This document shows, piece by piece, positions 17,291 to 27,962 of a DNA stretch of 64,000 bases. Within the stretch, counting starts at the first letter, position 1. Every line of letters begins with the position of its first letter. A program made the translations under genes and the position numbers. Source of the DNA: Citrobacter sedlakii NBRC 105722 (GTDB lineage Bacteria > Pseudomonadota > Gammaproteobacteria > Enterobacterales > Enterobacteriaceae); NCBI RefSeq assembly GCF_000759835.1, contig NZ_BBNB01000007.1:1-64000 (forward strand). Direction: 5' to 3'. The notes beneath the pieces are model-generated. The model searched no databases. It was not told where the DNA came from and saw only the letters and a program-made list of their open reading frames with translations.

Positions 17291-18172
17291 TTACTTCAGG
17301 TATGCGCCACTGCGCAGCGCTTCGATACGTTTATCCAGCGGCGGGTGCGTCATAAACAGTTCGCTCAGGGACTTGCCCTTACCGTTAATGCAAAACGCCA
17401 TCATGCTGGATGCTTCCTGCGGTTCATAGCTGGTTTTCAGACGTTGTAATGCGGCAATCATTTTTTCACGCCCGACCAGCTTCGCAGAGCCCGCGTCGGC
17501 ATGGAATTCACGGTGACGGGAGAACCACATGGTGATAATGCTTGCCAGAATACCGAAGACCAGCTCCAGAACCATCGCCACCACGAAGTAAATCATCGGG
17601 TTGCCGTTGCTACCCTCACCCTCGTCGCGGTTGCCGCCAAGAAAACCTGCGGCGATCTGCGCCAGAATACGCGAAATAAAGATAACAAAGGTGTTCACGA
17701 CCCCCTGAATCAGGGTCATTGTCACCATGTCACCATTGGCGATATGGCTAATTTCGTGCGCAATGACCGCTTCGGCTTCGTCCGGACTCATGTTTTGCAG
17801 CAGGCCAGTACTGACCGCCACCAGCGACGCGTCACGGCGCGCACCGGTCGCAAAGGCGTTAATATCCGGCGCATGGTAAATAGCCACCTGCGGCATAGCG
17901 ATACCCGCCTGACGCGCCTGCGTTTCGACGGTGTTTAACAGCCAGCGTTCTCTTTCATTGCGCGGTTGCTCAATCACTTCTCCGCCCACGGAACGCAACG
18001 CCATCCATTTGGACATCAGCAGAGAGATGAAGGAACCACCAAAACCGAACAGCAGCGCCATGATCATCAGGCCCTGTACGCTGCTCGACTGAATTCCTGT
18101 CAGACTTAACACCAGACCGAACACAACCATGACGGCCAGGTTCGTTAACAGGAAGAGCGCGATTCGCATCAT
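17291..18172 (-). CDS. htpX: Membrane zinc protease HtpX
   Basis: This M48 metalloprotease degrades misfolded inner-membrane proteins alongside FtsH. In the 293-residue protein two N-terminal membrane hairpins (about 4-24 and 34-54) precede the catalytic domain with the zinc motif HEISH in [14 protein letters not shown] (about 139-145). A downstream glutamate in [14 protein letters not shown] supplies the third ligand, and further hydrophobic segments lie between. In E. coli it is induced by CpxR (established). The gap to prc has a GTAAA half-site at about 18290 on the minus strand, but the second half is poor. Confidence 0.96.
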   Translation of the reverse strand: MMRIALFLLTNLAVMVVFGLVLSLTGIQSSSVQGLMIMALLFGFGGSFISLLMSKWMALRSVGGEVIEQPRNERERWLLNTVETQARQAGIAMPQVAIYHAPDINAFATGARRDASLVAVSTGLLQNMSPDEAEAVIAHEISHIANGDMVTMTLIQGVVNTFVIFISRILAQIAAGFLGGNRDEGEGSNGNPMIYFVVAMVLELVFGILASIITMWFSRHREFHADAGSAKLVGREKMIAALQRLKTSYEPQEASSMMAFCINGKGKSLSELFMTHPPLDKRIEALRSGAYLK

Positions 18173-18328
18173 AATTTTCTTTTAACCTCAACTTAACAAA
18201 ACGCACTATGCGATTACCCACATCGTATGGGTCGTATGGTTATTTTCAAGCATCAGCGGGCGGTAAGTCACCAGAAAGACACAACTTTACATTTTGTTGC
18301 CGTTGGCTGACGTCCTGCTGCGAGTGTT

Positions 18329-18357
18329 AAAAAAACAGGCACAATTTCTTGTGCCTG
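18329..18357 (-). terminator. Terminator of prc
   Basis: A perfect nine-base-pair stem (CAGGCACAA / TTGTGCCTG, loop of four) is followed on the minus strand by a run of seven T, directly after the prc stop. It separates the proQ-prc transcript from htpX. Confidence 0.9.
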
Positions 18358-18364
18358 TGTGGGG

Positions 18365-20413
18365 TTATTTGGCGGAAGCGGGCTGTTCTGCGGGCTTCTC
18401 TTTTTCGAGGCGCGCCAGATCCAGCGCGATTTTCACGGTTTCATCAAGATACGGATCCGGCTCCTGGTAATCTTTCGGCAGATCGTCCAGTTTCTTCAAC
18501 ACCGGTTTGCCTTCACGCGTAAACCGATCGTTGATCCGCGCCAGACGCAACGCATCATCTTCATTATTCTCTTTTTCACGCTGAGCATAATTGAGAGAAA
18601 CGATATTGCGTTTATCCTTCATAGCATTGAAACGGGCAATGTCCTTCATGATGTACTGGAACTCAGGATCGCTGGCGATACGGGCATTGTGCGCTTTCAG
18701 CAACGCGGGTCCGAACGGTTTGAGATCGTCTGACTTCACATAAGTTGCCGCATCAATGCTATCCCACGGCAGTGCGTTATCTTCGAATTTCTCACCGGTT
18801 TCCGTCTCTTCATTACCTGTCGGCATGATGATATCCGGCGTTACCCCTTTGCGCTGGGTACTGCCGCCGTTCACGCGGTAGAATTTCTGGATCGTATACT
18901 GCACCGAGCCCAGCGCGGGCCATTCCGGGCGCAGCATTTGATCGTAAATACGGTTCAGGGAACGATATTGCTGAACGGTACCTTTGCCGAAGGTCGGTTC
19001 GCCAACGATTAACGCACGACCGTAGTCCTGCATCGCCGCGGCGAAGATTTCCGACGCCGATGCGCTAAAGCGATCGACCATTACCACCAGCGGCCCTTTA
19101 TAGTACACAACGCCATCGGTGTCGCTGTCTTCACGGACTTTACCGTTATTGTCGCGCACCTGGACCACCGGACCTGAAGGGATAAACAGACCAGAGAGCG
19201 AAACAGCCTCGGTCAATGCCCCGCCGCCGTTGGTACGCAGATCGATAATGACGCTGCTGACGTTCTGTTTTTCCAGCTTCTGCAACTGGACTTTCACATC
19301 GTCAGTCAGACCGACGTAGAAGCCCGGAATGTCCAACACGCCGACCTTCTCTTTGCCGACGGTTTTAACGGTCATTTTAACCGCGCGATCTTCAAGACGA
19401 ATACGTTCACGGGTCAGCGTCACAATGCGGGTTTTTGTCCCCTTACCGGCAGGCAAAATTTCCAGGCGAACCTTACTGCCCTTTGGACCTTTGATAAGCG
19501 CAACCACGTCATCAAGACGCCAGCCAATCACGTCCACCATGCTCTTGCCGGTCTGTCCTACGCCGACAATGCGATCGCCAACGCTAATCGCTTTACTTTT
19601 CGCCGCCGGACCGCCCGCGACCATGGAGTTAATAACCGTATAGTCGTCATCCATCTGCAACACCGCGCCAATGCCTTCCAGAGACAGGCTCATTTCAGTA
19701 TTAAACTGCTCGGTGTTGCGCGGCGAGAGGTAGTTGGTATGGGGGTCGATTTCGCGGGCGAATGCCGTCATCGCCAGGGAAAAAACGTCTTCACTGTTGG
19801 TCTGAGTCAAACGGCGAATCGCTGATTTATAGCGGCGCGTCAGCGTTTCGCGAATTTCTTTGTCGGTTTTGCCGGTCAGCTTGAGGCTAAGCTCATCAAA
19901 TTTCACTTTGCTGTCCCACAGCACATTCAGCTCAGCCTCATTTTTCGGCCAGGGCGCTTTGCTGCGGTCCAGGTTGAAATTATCGTTGCCGGTAAAATCC
20001 ATCGGACGTTCCAGCACCGTTAACGCGTACTGATACCGTTCGAAGCGGCGCTTTTGCGCCAGATTGTAGAGATCGTAGAAAACGTCAAGCTTTCCCGAAC
20101 GCAACTCGTCACCTATTTGGCCTTTCTTCTTCGCGTACTGTTCTACGTCGCCAGCCAGCAGTACGTTATGGCTATAGTCGAGAAGATTTAAATAACGGTC
20201 GAAAATTTTGGCGGAAAAAGCTTCGTCAAGATCGAACTGACGATAATGCGAACGCGTGAAGCGCGACGTAACGCGCTCACTGACGGTCGCATGTTGCGTT
20301 TCTTCCTTAAGGACGGGAATTTGATCGGCACGCGTAATGTCGTCTACAGCGAAGGTCTGGCCTGCTAGTGCAAGCAGGCCAGCTAACGCGGTAAGCCTAA
20401 AAATTCTGTTCAT
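18365..20413 (-). CDS. prc: Tail-specific periplasmic protease Prc
   Basis: This protease cleaves the C-terminus of FtsI and degrades MepS with NlpI (established in E. coli). The 682-residue precursor has a signal peptide (about 1-22, ending GQTFA), an N-terminal helical domain, and a PDZ domain (about 240-330, with LSLEGIGAVLQMDDDY). The serine-lysine peptidase core carries FSASASE (catalytic Ser) and FGKGTVQ (general-base Lys), ahead of a helical C-terminus. The frame is open to 20461 via TTG, but ATG 20413 starts the signal peptide. It follows proQ by 19 bases. Confidence 0.97.
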   Translation of the reverse strand: MNRIFRLTALAGLLALAGQTFAVDDITRADQIPVLKEETQHATVSERVTSRFTRSHYRQFDLDEAFSAKIFDRYLNLLDYSHNVLLAGDVEQYAKKKGQIGDELRSGKLDVFYDLYNLAQKRRFERYQYALTVLERPMDFTGNDNFNLDRSKAPWPKNEAELNVLWDSKVKFDELSLKLTGKTDKEIRETLTRRYKSAIRRLTQTNSEDVFSLAMTAFAREIDPHTNYLSPRNTEQFNTEMSLSLEGIGAVLQMDDDYTVINSMVAGGPAAKSKAISVGDRIVGVGQTGKSMVDVIGWRLDDVVALIKGPKGSKVRLEILPAGKGTKTRIVTLTRERIRLEDRAVKMTVKTVGKEKVGVLDIPGFYVGLTDDVKVQLQKLEKQNVSSVIIDLRTNGGGALTEAVSLSGLFIPSGPVVQVRDNNGKVREDSDTDGVVYYKGPLVVMVDRFSASASEIFAAAMQDYGRALIVGEPTFGKGTVQQYRSLNRIYDQMLRPEWPALGSVQYTIQKFYRVNGGSTQRKGVTPDIIMPTGNEETETGEKFEDNALPWDSIDAATYVKSDDLKPFGPALLKAHNARIASDPEFQYIMKDIARFNAMKDKRNIVSLNYAQREKENNEDDALRLARINDRFTREGKPVLKKLDDLPKDYQEPDPYLDETVKIALDLARLEKEKPAEQPASAK

Positions 20414-20432
20414 GCCAGGCCTGGCCTCCGTT

Positions 20433-21119
20433 TCAGAACACCAGGTGTTCTGCGCGTACAATCAAAGACATACCCGAATTCAGCTGTACACGGACACCAT
20501 CTTTGGTGATTTCTAATACCGTGGCATCCATCGCATCGTTACCCGCTTTCACCTTCAGAGACTGGCCTACGCTCAGGACGGAAATATCCGAAACCGGAGT
20601 CAGCTTCTCTTCACGAGGGGCGCGCGGCGCTTTTGCAGCCGGTTTTTCTCCACGCGGTTTACGTTCGGTCGCGTCTTTACGGCGCGGAGCTGGACGCGGC
20701 TTGCGCTCGCGGCGTGGCGCGTCGGTGGTTTCCCCTGCGGCAGCGGCAGCTTCGCGTTTTTTCGCTTGCTGTTCCGCACGCTGCGCCTGAACGCGTGCTT
20801 TCGCTTCTTCAAGCTGCTTACGCGCGTGTTCAACATGCTGCTCATCCAGCTCACCGCACGGGTTGCCGTCGAGATCAACACGCGTCGCACCCGGCTTCAC
20901 GCCGTACAGGTAACGCCAGCTGGAAGTATAAAGACGTAAAGCGGAACGAAGTTGCGTTTTGCTGAGGTTCATTTCACCCTCAATACGCTCCACCAGATCC
21001 TGAAAAATACCAATTTTCAGCGGGCGCGCTTCGCCTTCCGCACTAAAGCACTGCGGAAAACGCTCGGCCAAAAACGCGATAACTTCTTTACTGCTATTCA
21101 ACTTAGGTTGATTTTCCAT
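20433..21119 (-). CDS. proQ: RNA chaperone ProQ
   Basis: This is a global RNA-binding protein of the FinO family. In the 228-residue protein the N-terminal FinO domain (about 1-120, with [15 protein letters not shown]) binds 3' ends of small RNAs and mRNAs. A basic Arg/Lys/Pro-rich linker (about 125-175) follows, then a Tudor-like C-terminal domain (about 180-228, ending IVRAEHLVF). It is slightly shorter than the E. coli protein, through the linker. It is transcribed with prc, and msrC lies upstream on the same strand. Confidence 0.96.
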   Translation of the reverse strand: MENQPKLNSSKEVIAFLAERFPQCFSAEGEARPLKIGIFQDLVERIEGEMNLSKTQLRSALRLYTSSWRYLYGVKPGATRVDLDGNPCGELDEQHVEHARKQLEEAKARVQAQRAEQQAKKREAAAAAGETTDAPRRERKPRPAPRRKDATERKPRGEKPAAKAPRAPREEKLTPVSDISVLSVGQSLKVKAGNDAMDATVLEITKDGVRVQLNSGMSLIVRAEHLVF

Positions 21120-21169
21120 GAAATTTCCTGATTACAACGGACGTAGCCAACAAGCCGCAGGCATGAACA

Positions 21170-21189
21170 GGCGTCATTATAATGACGCC
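21170..21189. other. Perfect 20-base palindrome between msrC and proQ
   Basis: The sequence GGCGTCATTATAATGACGCC is fully self-complementary. It sits 27 bases past the msrC stop and 50 bases ahead of the proQ start. As RNA it gives an eight-base-pair hairpin with loop UAUA. There is no T tract, so it is not a standard terminator. It may be an operator, a processing site or a transcript-stabilising hairpin. Confidence 0.6.
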
Positions 21190-21216
21190 ATCAGTAATTG
21201 CTACGTTATCCGTTGA

Positions 21217-21714
21217 TTATCCTGCGACGCTCGCAAAGAATTTTTTGTAATCCGACGTTGCAAGCACGGTCTGGAGCTGTTCTACCAGCTCACGAAGTCC
21301 GGCTTCGTCCTCTTCAGTGAAACGCCCGAACACCGTACTGTCGATATCCAGCACGCCGATTTGCTGCGCGTTTACCGTAACCGGCAGCACGATTTCCGCA
21401 TTGCTCGCGGCATCGCAGGCTATGTGTCCATCAAACGCGTGAACGTCTTCAATACGCTGAACCTGATTTTGCGCGATGGCGGTACCGCATACGCCGCGCC
21501 CCACCGGGATCCGCACGCAGGCGATTTTGCCCTGAAACGGGCCCAGCACCAACGTGTCGTTTTCCAGCAGGTAAAAACCCGCCCAGTTCACGTCCGCCAG
21601 ACGTTCGTACAGCAGCGCGCTGGTATTCGCCAGCGTTGCCAAAAAACTGGTCTCCCCTGCCATCAATGCCTGAAAATCGCGGTTCAGATCCGCATACAGC
21701 TCGGTCTTGTTCAT
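21217..21714 (-). CDS. msrC: Free methionine-(R)-sulfoxide reductase MsrC
   Basis: This enzyme reduces free L-methionine-(R)-sulfoxide in the cytoplasm using a GAF domain. The 165-residue protein has the three family cysteines in CVRIPVGRGVCGTAI and HIACDAASNAEI, and the DIDSTVFGRF segment late in the domain. It is intact, of normal length, and diverges from letA. Confidence 0.94.
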   Translation of the reverse strand: MNKTELYADLNRDFQALMAGETSFLATLANTSALLYERLADVNWAGFYLLENDTLVLGPFQGKIACVRIPVGRGVCGTAIAQNQVQRIEDVHAFDGHIACDAASNAEIVLPVTVNAQQIGVLDIDSTVFGRFTEEDEAGLRELVEQLQTVLATSDYKKFFASVAG

Positions 21715-21842
21715 TATTTAATCACTTGGTTGTCTTACGCTTACTGCCGGACTATTAAAATAAGCATTAAATGCGTTATTGCTCAAGATCATTCCCGTCA
21801 TGAGTTAATATTACATTAATCTAACACTTTGAATCGCGATAC

Positions 21843-23126
21843 ATGGCTCTCAAGACTCAACACATTACGCCAACCAAAAAAATAGCGATCTGGTCCATCA
21901 GCGAAGCTCTTCCCCGTGCACACTATCAGCGCTGCCCTCAGTGCGACCTGCTGTTTAGTCTGCCGAAAATGCGTTCTCACCAGAGCGCCTATTGCCCCCG
22001 CTGCCAGGCGAAAATACGCGACGGTCGCGACTGGTCGTTAACCCGTCTCGCGGCGATGGCGGTTACCATGATGCTGCTAATGCCCTTTGCCTGGGGCGAG
22101 CCGCTGCTGCACATCTATCTGCTCGGCATCCGCATTGACGCCAACGTTATGCAGGGGATCTGGCAGATGACCAAACAGGGCGATCCTGTCACCGCCGCGA
22201 TGGTGTTCTTTTGCGTCGCCGGCGCGCCGCTGATCCTTGTCACCGCAATAGCCTATCTGTGGTTTGGCAATATCCTCGGCATGAATCTGCGCCCAGTCCT
22301 GCTGATGCTGGAAAGACTGAAAGAGTGGGTGATGCTGGACATTTACTTGGTCGGCATTGGCGTCGCGTCAATTAAGGTTCAGGATTACGCCTTCTTACAG
22401 CCGGGCGTCGGCCTTTTTGCTTTCGTGGCGTTAGTCATCCTGAGCATCCTGACGCTCTCGCACCTCAACGTCGAGCAGCTGTGGGAGCGTTTTTATCCGC
22501 AGCGGCCAGCAAATCGACCGGACGAAAAGCTCCGCGTCTGCCTCGGCTGCCATTTTACCGGCTACCCGGATCGCCGGGGACGCTGCCCGCGCTGTCACAT
22601 TCCGCTGCGCGAACGTCGAAACCAGAGCATACAAAAATGTTGGGCGGCGCTGCTGGCGTCAATTGTCTTTCTGCTGCCCGCGAACCTGTTGCCTATCTCG
22701 GTGATCTACGTCAACGGCGGGCGTCAGGAAGACACCATCATGTCCGGTATTATGTCGCTCGCCAGCAGCAATATCGCCGTTGCCGCCGTGGTCTTTATCG
22801 CCAGTATTCTGGTGCCCTTTACCAAAGTGATCGTCATGTTTACCCTGCTGCTCAGCATTCACTTCAAATGTGAGCAGGGGCTGCGGACGCGCATCCAATT
22901 GCTGCGGATGGTGACCTGGATCGGCCGTTGGTCGATGCTGGATCTGTTTGTCATTTCGTTAACCATGTCGCTCATTAACCGCGACCAGATTCTTGCTTTT
23001 ACTATGGGACCGGCTGCGTTTTATTTCGGCGCAGCGGTAATTTTGACTATTCTTGCTGTTGAATGGCTGGACAGCCGCTTACTTTGGGATGCACATGAGT
23101 CAGGAAACGCCCGCTTCGCAGACTGA
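21843..23126 (+). CDS. letA: PqiA-type membrane protein LetA (YebS)
   Basis: This inner-membrane partner of LetB belongs to an envelope lipid-transport system. In the 427-residue protein two zinc ribbons are visible, CPQCDLLF with CPRCQ near the N-terminus (about 32-57) and [10 protein letters not shown] with CPRCH at about 230-255. Each ribbon is followed by a block of four hydrophobic segments. The arrangement is the tandem PqiA fold. The coding end overlaps letB by 32 bases, so the pair is translationally coupled. Confidence 0.94.
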   Translation: MALKTQHITPTKKIAIWSISEALPRAHYQRCPQCDLLFSLPKMRSHQSAYCPRCQAKIRDGRDWSLTRLAAMAVTMMLLMPFAWGEPLLHIYLLGIRIDANVMQGIWQMTKQGDPVTAAMVFFCVAGAPLILVTAIAYLWFGNILGMNLRPVLLMLERLKEWVMLDIYLVGIGVASIKVQDYAFLQPGVGLFAFVALVILSILTLSHLNVEQLWERFYPQRPANRPDEKLRVCLGCHFTGYPDRRGRCPRCHIPLRERRNQSIQKCWAALLASIVFLLPANLLPISVIYVNGGRQEDTIMSGIMSLASSNIAVAAVVFIASILVPFTKVIVMFTLLLSIHFKCEQGLRTRIQLLRMVTWIGRWSMLDLFVISLTMSLINRDQILAFTMGPAAFYFGAAVILTILAVEWLDSRLLWDAHESGNARFAD

Positions 23127-25728
23127 AGCGCAAATTAAAACAAAACGCCGTATCTCGCCTTTCTGGCTATTGCCGCTCATTGCTTTAATGATTGCGGGCT
23201 GGCTGATATGGAACAGCTACGAGGATCGTGGAAACACCGTTACCATCGACTTTCAGTCGGCGGACGGTATTGTGCCGGGGCGAACGCCCGTCCGTTATCA
23301 GGGCGTCGAAGTCGGTACTGTCCAGGATATCAGCCTGAGTAAAGACCTGCGCAAAATTGAAGTGCGGGTCAGCATTAAATCAGACATGAAGGATGCCCTG
23401 CGCGAAGAAACCCAGTTCTGGCTGGTCACGCCTAAAGCCTCGCTTGCTGGCGTCTCCGGGCTTGACGCGCTGGTCGGCGGCAACTATATCGGCATGATGC
23501 CCGGCAAAGGCGCCGAGAAGGATCACTTTGTCGCTCTCGACACCCAGCCGAAATATCGTCTTGATAATGGCGATTTAATGATTCATCTGCATGCTCCGGA
23601 TCTCGGTTCGCTGAACAGCGGCTCACTGGTCTATTTCCGTAAGATCCCGGTCGGCAAAGTGTATGACTACAGCATCAATCCTAATAAACAGGGCGTCACT
23701 ATCGACGTGCTGATCGAACGCCGATTCACCAACCTGGTGAAAAAAGGCAGTCGCTTCTGGAACGTGTCGGGCATCGACGCAGACGTCAGCCTGAACGGGG
23801 CGAAAGTGAAGCTCGAAAGCCTGGCCGCACTGGTTAACGGCGCTATCGCCTTTGACTCGCCGGAGTCGTCAAAACCGGCGGAGCAAGAAGATTCGTTCGG
23901 GCTGTATGAAGATCTGGCCCACAGCCAGCGTGGCGTTATTGTGAAGCTGCAACTGCCGAGCGGCGAAGGGCTGAAGGCGGACTCCACCCCGCTGATGTAT
24001 CAGGGGCTTGAGGTTGGCGAACTCACCAAACTGGTATTACAACCGGGTGGTAAAGTCACCGGCGAAATGACCGTCGATCCCAGCGTGGTCACATTATTGC
24101 GTGAGAATACCCGCATTGAACTGCGCAGTCCTAAACTCTCGCTTAGCGACGCCAATATTAGCTCGCTGCTGACGGGCAAAACCTTTGAGCTGGTACCCGG
24201 CGACGGCGAACCGCGTAGCGAGTTTATGGTCGTTCCCGGCGAAGAAGCGCTTTTGCACGAGCCTGACGTTCTGACCCTGACTCTCACCGCGCCGGAAAGC
24301 TACGGCATTGACGCGGGGCAGCCGCTGATCCTGCATGGCGTTCAGGTCGGCCAGGTTATCGATCGCAAACTGACCCCCAAAGGCGTGACTTTTACCGTCG
24401 CCATCGATCCGCAACATCGCGATCTGGTGAAAGGCGACAGCAAATTTGTCGTCAATAGCCGGGTCGACGTCAAAGTCGGACTGGACGGCGTGGAGTTTCT
24501 CGGCGCCAGCGCCAGCGAATGGATCAATGGCGGTATTCGCATTCTGCCCGGTAATAAAGGCGAAATGAAATCCAGCTATCCGCTGTATGCCAATCTGGAA
24601 AAAGCGGTGGAAAATAGCCTCAGCGATCTGCCTACGACCACCCTGACGCTCAGCGCGGAAACGCTGCCTGACGTGCAGGCGGGTTCGGTCGTGCTGTATC
24701 GCAAATTTGAGGTGGGTGAAGTGATCACGGTGCGTCCGCGCGCCAACGCGTTTGATATCGACCTGCATATCAAACCGGAATACCGTAACCTGCTGACCAG
24801 CAACAGCGTGTTCTGGGCGGAAGGCGGCGCGAAAGTGCAGCTCAACGGCAGCGGGTTGACCGTTCAGGCCTCTCCCCTGTCGCGGGCGCTGAAAGGCGCG
24901 ATCAGCTTCGATAACCTGAGCGGCGCGAGCGCCAGCCAGCGTAAAGGCGACAAACGCATTCTGTACGCCTCGGAAACCGCCGCCCGCGCCGTTGGCGGCC
25001 AGATTACGCTTCACGCATTTGATGCCGGGAAGCTGGCTGCCGGCATGCCGATCCGCTACCTCGGGATTGATATCGGGCAAATCCAGACCCTGGAACTGAT
25101 CACCGCCCGCAACGAAGTTCAGGCAAAAGCGGTGTTATACCCGGAATACGTGCAGACCTTTGCCCGCGCGGGCACCCGTTTCTCGGTGATCACCCCGCAA
25201 ATCTCGGCGGCAGGCGTGGAGCATCTGGACACCATCCTGCAACCTTATATCAACGTGGAGCCGGGGCGCGGGAATCCTCGTCGCAACTTTGAACTTCAGG
25301 AAGCCACCATCACCGACTCTCGCTATCTCGACGGTTTAAGTATTGTGGTGGAAGCGCCGGAGGCCGGTTCGCTGGCTATCGGTACGCCGGTCCTGTTCCG
25401 CGGGATAGAGGTCGGAACAGTGACCGGCATGACGCTGGGTTCGCTGTCGGACCGCGTGATGATTGCCCTGCGCATCAGCCAACGTTATCAACATCTGGTG
25501 CGCAATAATTCGGTCTTCTGGCTGGCCTCCGGCTACAGTCTGGACTTCGGCCTGACGGGCGGCGTCGTGAAAACCGGCACCTTTAATCAGTTCATTCGCG
25601 GCGGCATTGCCTTTGCTACCCCGCCAGGCATACCGCTGGCGCCGAAAGCGCAGGCAGGCAAACACTTCCTGTTGCAGGAAAGCGAACCGAAAGAGTGGCG
25701 CGAATGGGGAACGGCTCTGCCGCGCTAA
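23095..25728 (+). CDS. letB: Seven-MCE-domain lipid transport protein LetB (YebT)
   Basis: This periplasm-spanning MCE protein assembles as a hexameric tube that carries lipids between the inner and outer membranes. In the 877-residue protein one N-terminal membrane anchor (about 25-45) is followed by seven MCE repeats. These are recognisable by recurring motifs of the form P-hydrophobic-x-Y/F-x-G-hydrophobic-x-V-G ([50 protein letters not shown]). Two starts are possible six bases apart, 23089 and 23095. I prefer 23095, with GGGA at a good distance and the K-12 length. It overlaps letA by 32 bases. Confidence 0.95.
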   Translation: MSQETPASQTEAQIKTKRRISPFWLLPLIALMIAGWLIWNSYEDRGNTVTIDFQSADGIVPGRTPVRYQGVEVGTVQDISLSKDLRKIEVRVSIKSDMKDALREETQFWLVTPKASLAGVSGLDALVGGNYIGMMPGKGAEKDHFVALDTQPKYRLDNGDLMIHLHAPDLGSLNSGSLVYFRKIPVGKVYDYSINPNKQGVTIDVLIERRFTNLVKKGSRFWNVSGIDADVSLNGAKVKLESLAALVNGAIAFDSPESSKPAEQEDSFGLYEDLAHSQRGVIVKLQLPSGEGLKADSTPLMYQGLEVGELTKLVLQPGGKVTGEMTVDPSVVTLLRENTRIELRSPKLSLSDANISSLLTGKTFELVPGDGEPRSEFMVVPGEEALLHEPDVLTLTLTAPESYGIDAGQPLILHGVQVGQVIDRKLTPKGVTFTVAIDPQHRDLVKGDSKFVVNSRVDVKVGLDGVEFLGASASEWINGGIRILPGNKGEMKSSYPLYANLEKAVENSLSDLPTTTLTLSAETLPDVQAGSVVLYRKFEVGEVITVRPRANAFDIDLHIKPEYRNLLTSNSVFWAEGGAKVQLNGSGLTVQASPLSRALKGAISFDNLSGASASQRKGDKRILYASETAARAVGGQITLHAFDAGKLAAGMPIRYLGIDIGQIQTLELITARNEVQAKAVLYPEYVQTFARAGTRFSVITPQISAAGVEHLDTILQPYINVEPGRGNPRRNFELQEATITDSRYLDGLSIVVEAPEAGSLAIGTPVLFRGIEVGTVTGMTLGSLSDRVMIALRISQRYQHLVRNNSVFWLASGYSLDFGLTGGVVKTGTFNQFIRGGIAFATPPGIPLAPKAQAGKHFLLQESEPKEWREWGTALPR

Positions 25729-25806
25729 TACCATTGCTCCGGCGTGCTCGCGCCGGAGCCTTTATGCTACACTGCGCGCCTGTTTTACTGCCGCTGGTGC
25801 CGCTCC

Positions 25807-27255
25807 GTGACTCAACACGCTGTTTATTTTCCTGAAGCCTTTCTCACGCAAATGCGCGAGGCGATGCCCGCCTCCCTCTCTTTCGACGATTTTCTCGCCG
25901 CCTGCCAGCGTCCGCTGCGTCGCAGCATTCGCGTCAACACCCTGAAAATCACGGTCGCCGACTTCCTTACCCTGACCGCGCCTTACGGCTGGTCGCTTAC
26001 GCCGGTGCCGTGGTGCGAGGAAGGATTCTGGATCGCGCGGGATGATGAAGACTCACTGCCGCTGGGCAGTACCGCAGAGCATCTGAGCGGGCTGTTTTAC
26101 ATTCAGGAAGCCAGTTCGATGCTGCCGGTCGCCGCGCTGTTTGCCGACGGGAATATGCCGGAACGCGTTATGGACGTTGCCGCCGCGCCAGGTTCAAAGA
26201 CGACGCAAATCGCTGCGCGGATGGGGAACCGGGGAGCGATTCTGGCGAACGAATACGCCGCCAGCCGGGTAAAAGTGCTTCACGCTAACATCAGCCGCTG
26301 CGGGATCGGTAACGTGGCGCTCACCCACTTTGATGGCCGCGTATTCGGCGCGGCGCTGCCGGAAATGTTCGACGCCATTCTGCTTGATGCGCCCTGCTCA
26401 GGCGAAGGCGTCGTGCGTAAAGATCCCGATGCGCTGAAAAACTGGTCCGTTGAGAGCAATCATGCGATCGCCGCAACACAACGTGAACTGATCGACAGCG
26501 CGTTCCATGCGCTGCGCCCTGGCGGCACGCTGGTCTATTCAACCTGTACGCTGAACCGTGAAGAAAATGAAGCCGTCGTACACTGGCTGAAAGGACAGTA
26601 TGGCGATGCCGTCGAATTTCTGCCGCTCGCCGACCTCTTTCCACAAGCAAAACAAGCGCTCACGGCAGAGGGTTTCCTGCATGTTTTCCCGCAGATTTAT
26701 GATTGCGAAGGCTTCTTCGTGGCGCGTCTGCGCAAAACGGCGTCGATCCCGCCATTGCCGGCCCCAACATACAAGGTAGGCAATTTTCCTTTTGCACCCG
26801 TAAAAGACCGCGACGCGACAAAGATTGTCCAGGCCGCGAACGCCCTCGGTCTGAAATGGGACAACGGTATGCGTCTGTGGCAACGTGATAAAGAGCTATG
26901 GCTTTTCCCGGCGGAGATCGAACCCGTGATCGGAAAAGTCCGTTTCTCACGTCTGGGCATTAAGCTCGCTGAGACCCATAACAAGGGTTTCCGCTGGCAG
27001 CACGAAGCGGTGATTGCGCTTGCCGATGTCACCCATCGTACGGCCTTTGAACTTACCCCAGAGGAAGCCGAAGCGTGGTATCGCGGGCGTGATGTCTACC
27101 CACAGCACACGCCTGATACGGATGACGTTCTGGTCACTTTTCAGCATCAGCCGATTGGTCTGGCGAAACGCATCGGTTCGCGTTTGAAAAACAGCTATCC
27201 GCGCGAGCTGGTTCGCGACGGCAAATTGTTTACCGGTAACGCGCAAAAGAACTAA
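25807..27255 (+). CDS. rsmF: 16S rRNA m5C1407 methyltransferase RsmF
   Basis: This enzyme methylates C1407 of 16S rRNA. The 482-residue protein has a catalytic domain with the SAM loop [15 protein letters not shown] (about 122-136) and the two reaction cysteines of RNA m5C enzymes in DAPCSGEG and STCTLN. C-terminal PUA-like domains follow. The frame is open from 25744. I start at GTG 25807, which gives [12 protein letters not shown] as in the E. coli protein. It is three residues longer at the C-terminus (QKN). A terminator overlaps its stop. Confidence 0.95.
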   Translation: MTQHAVYFPEAFLTQMREAMPASLSFDDFLAACQRPLRRSIRVNTLKITVADFLTLTAPYGWSLTPVPWCEEGFWIARDDEDSLPLGSTAEHLSGLFYIQEASSMLPVAALFADGNMPERVMDVAAAPGSKTTQIAARMGNRGAILANEYAASRVKVLHANISRCGIGNVALTHFDGRVFGAALPEMFDAILLDAPCSGEGVVRKDPDALKNWSVESNHAIAATQRELIDSAFHALRPGGTLVYSTCTLNREENEAVVHWLKGQYGDAVEFLPLADLFPQAKQALTAEGFLHVFPQIYDCEGFFVARLRKTASIPPLPAPTYKVGNFPFAPVKDRDATKIVQAANALGLKWDNGMRLWQRDKELWLFPAEIEPVIGKVRFSRLGIKLAETHNKGFRWQHEAVIALADVTHRTAFELTPEEAEAWYRGRDVYPQHTPDTDDVLVTFQHQPIGLAKRIGSRLKNSYPRELVRDGKLFTGNAQKN

Positions 27256-27270
27256 TTTTGCGCATTTTTT
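27241..27270 (+). terminator. Terminator overlapping the rsmF stop
   Basis: A stem GCGCAAAA / TTTTGCGC (loop of seven that contains the TAA stop) is followed by six T. The first arm lies inside the last codons of rsmF. Confidence 0.75.
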
Positions 27271-27360
27271 GACTGGCGCTTTTGCCTGCGTTGACTACGC
27301 TGAAAAATGGACGGCTAAACTGGTCGTACCACAAACAGTGAACCAACGGAGAGCACGATG

Positions 27361-27597
27361 ATGAAAACCAGTGTGCGCATTGGCGCCTTTGAAATCGACG
27401 ATGCCGAATTACACGGCGAGTCGCCGGGAGACCGAACGTTAACCATTCCGTGTAAATCCGATCCGGATTTATGTATGCAACTGGATGCCTGGGACGACGA
27501 AACCAGCATCCCTGCCATCCTCAACGGGGAACATTCGGTGCTGTTCCGCAACCATTACGATCAACAGTCTGATGCCTGGATCATGCGCCTTGCCTGA
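27361..27597 (+). CDS. yebV: Small protein YebV
   Basis: This 78-residue soluble protein is of unknown function and nearly identical to E. coli YebV (MKTSVRIGAFEIDD; ends AWIMRLA). Two ATGs lie in tandem at 27358 and 27361. The second has GGAGA at better spacing and gives the known length. In Salmonella and E. coli this neighbourhood has been linked to PhoP control (general knowledge), but no PhoP box was found here. The hairpin AACCCG/CGGGTT at about 27607-27627 may end it. Confidence 0.9.
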   Translation: MKTSVRIGAFEIDDAELHGESPGDRTLTIPCKSDPDLCMQLDAWDDETSIPAILNGEHSVLFRNHYDQQSDAWIMRLA

Positions 27598-27699
27598 TTC
27601 AAAAAGAACCCGTCGGCCTGGCGGGTTATTTACTTCCCCTTTCCCGCTTCCGTAAATTCCTCCTACACTATTGATACGGCTGTACAAATAGAGGATGGA

Positions 27700-27891
27700 A
27701 TGTTCGCACTGGTTCTGTTTGTGTGTTATCTGGATGGCGGTTGTGACGATATCGTGGTGGATGTATACGATACTGAGCAACAATGCCTGTATTCGATGGA
27801 CGATCAGCGGATTCGCCACGGCGGTTGCTTTCCGGTCGAAGATTTTATTGATGGATTCTGGATGCCCGCGCAGCAGTACAGCGACTTTTAG
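27700..27891 (+). CDS. yebW: Small protein YebW
   Basis: This 63-residue protein has a short hydrophobic N-terminus (MFALVLFVCYLDGG) and an acidic remainder with three cysteines. It matches E. coli YebW almost throughout (ending FIDGFW then PAQQYSDF). Function is unknown. It is the last core gene before the fimbrial locus, whose adhesin gene ends 71 bases downstream on the opposite strand. Confidence 0.88.
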   Translation: MFALVLFVCYLDGGCDDIVVDVYDTEQQCLYSMDDQRIRHGGCFPVEDFIDGFWMPAQQYSDF

Positions 27892-27923
27892 CCATGACAG
27901 CACTCGCCTGGCGGGAAGAAAGC

Positions 27924-27947
27924 TACGCAGCCGCCAGGGGCTGCGTA
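27924..27947 (-). terminator. Terminator of the fimbrial operon
   Basis: A perfect nine-base-pair stem (TACGCAGCC / GGCTGCGTA, loop of six) lies between the convergent yebW and fimbrial genes. On the minus strand it is followed by GCTTTCTTCC, a modest T-rich tail. It sits 16 bases after the adhesin stop. Confidence 0.65.
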
Positions 27948-27962
27948 TTAATGAACGATTGT

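Noticed and set aside
18260..18295. CpxR box ahead of htpX
   Set aside because: One GTAAA half-site is present on the minus strand, but the second half five bases later is a poor match, so I do not list it as a site.
24094..25080. 328-residue minus-strand open frame inside letB
   Set aside because: It is antisense to the strongly conserved MCE repeats of letB. Third-position GC bias on that strand creates such frames.
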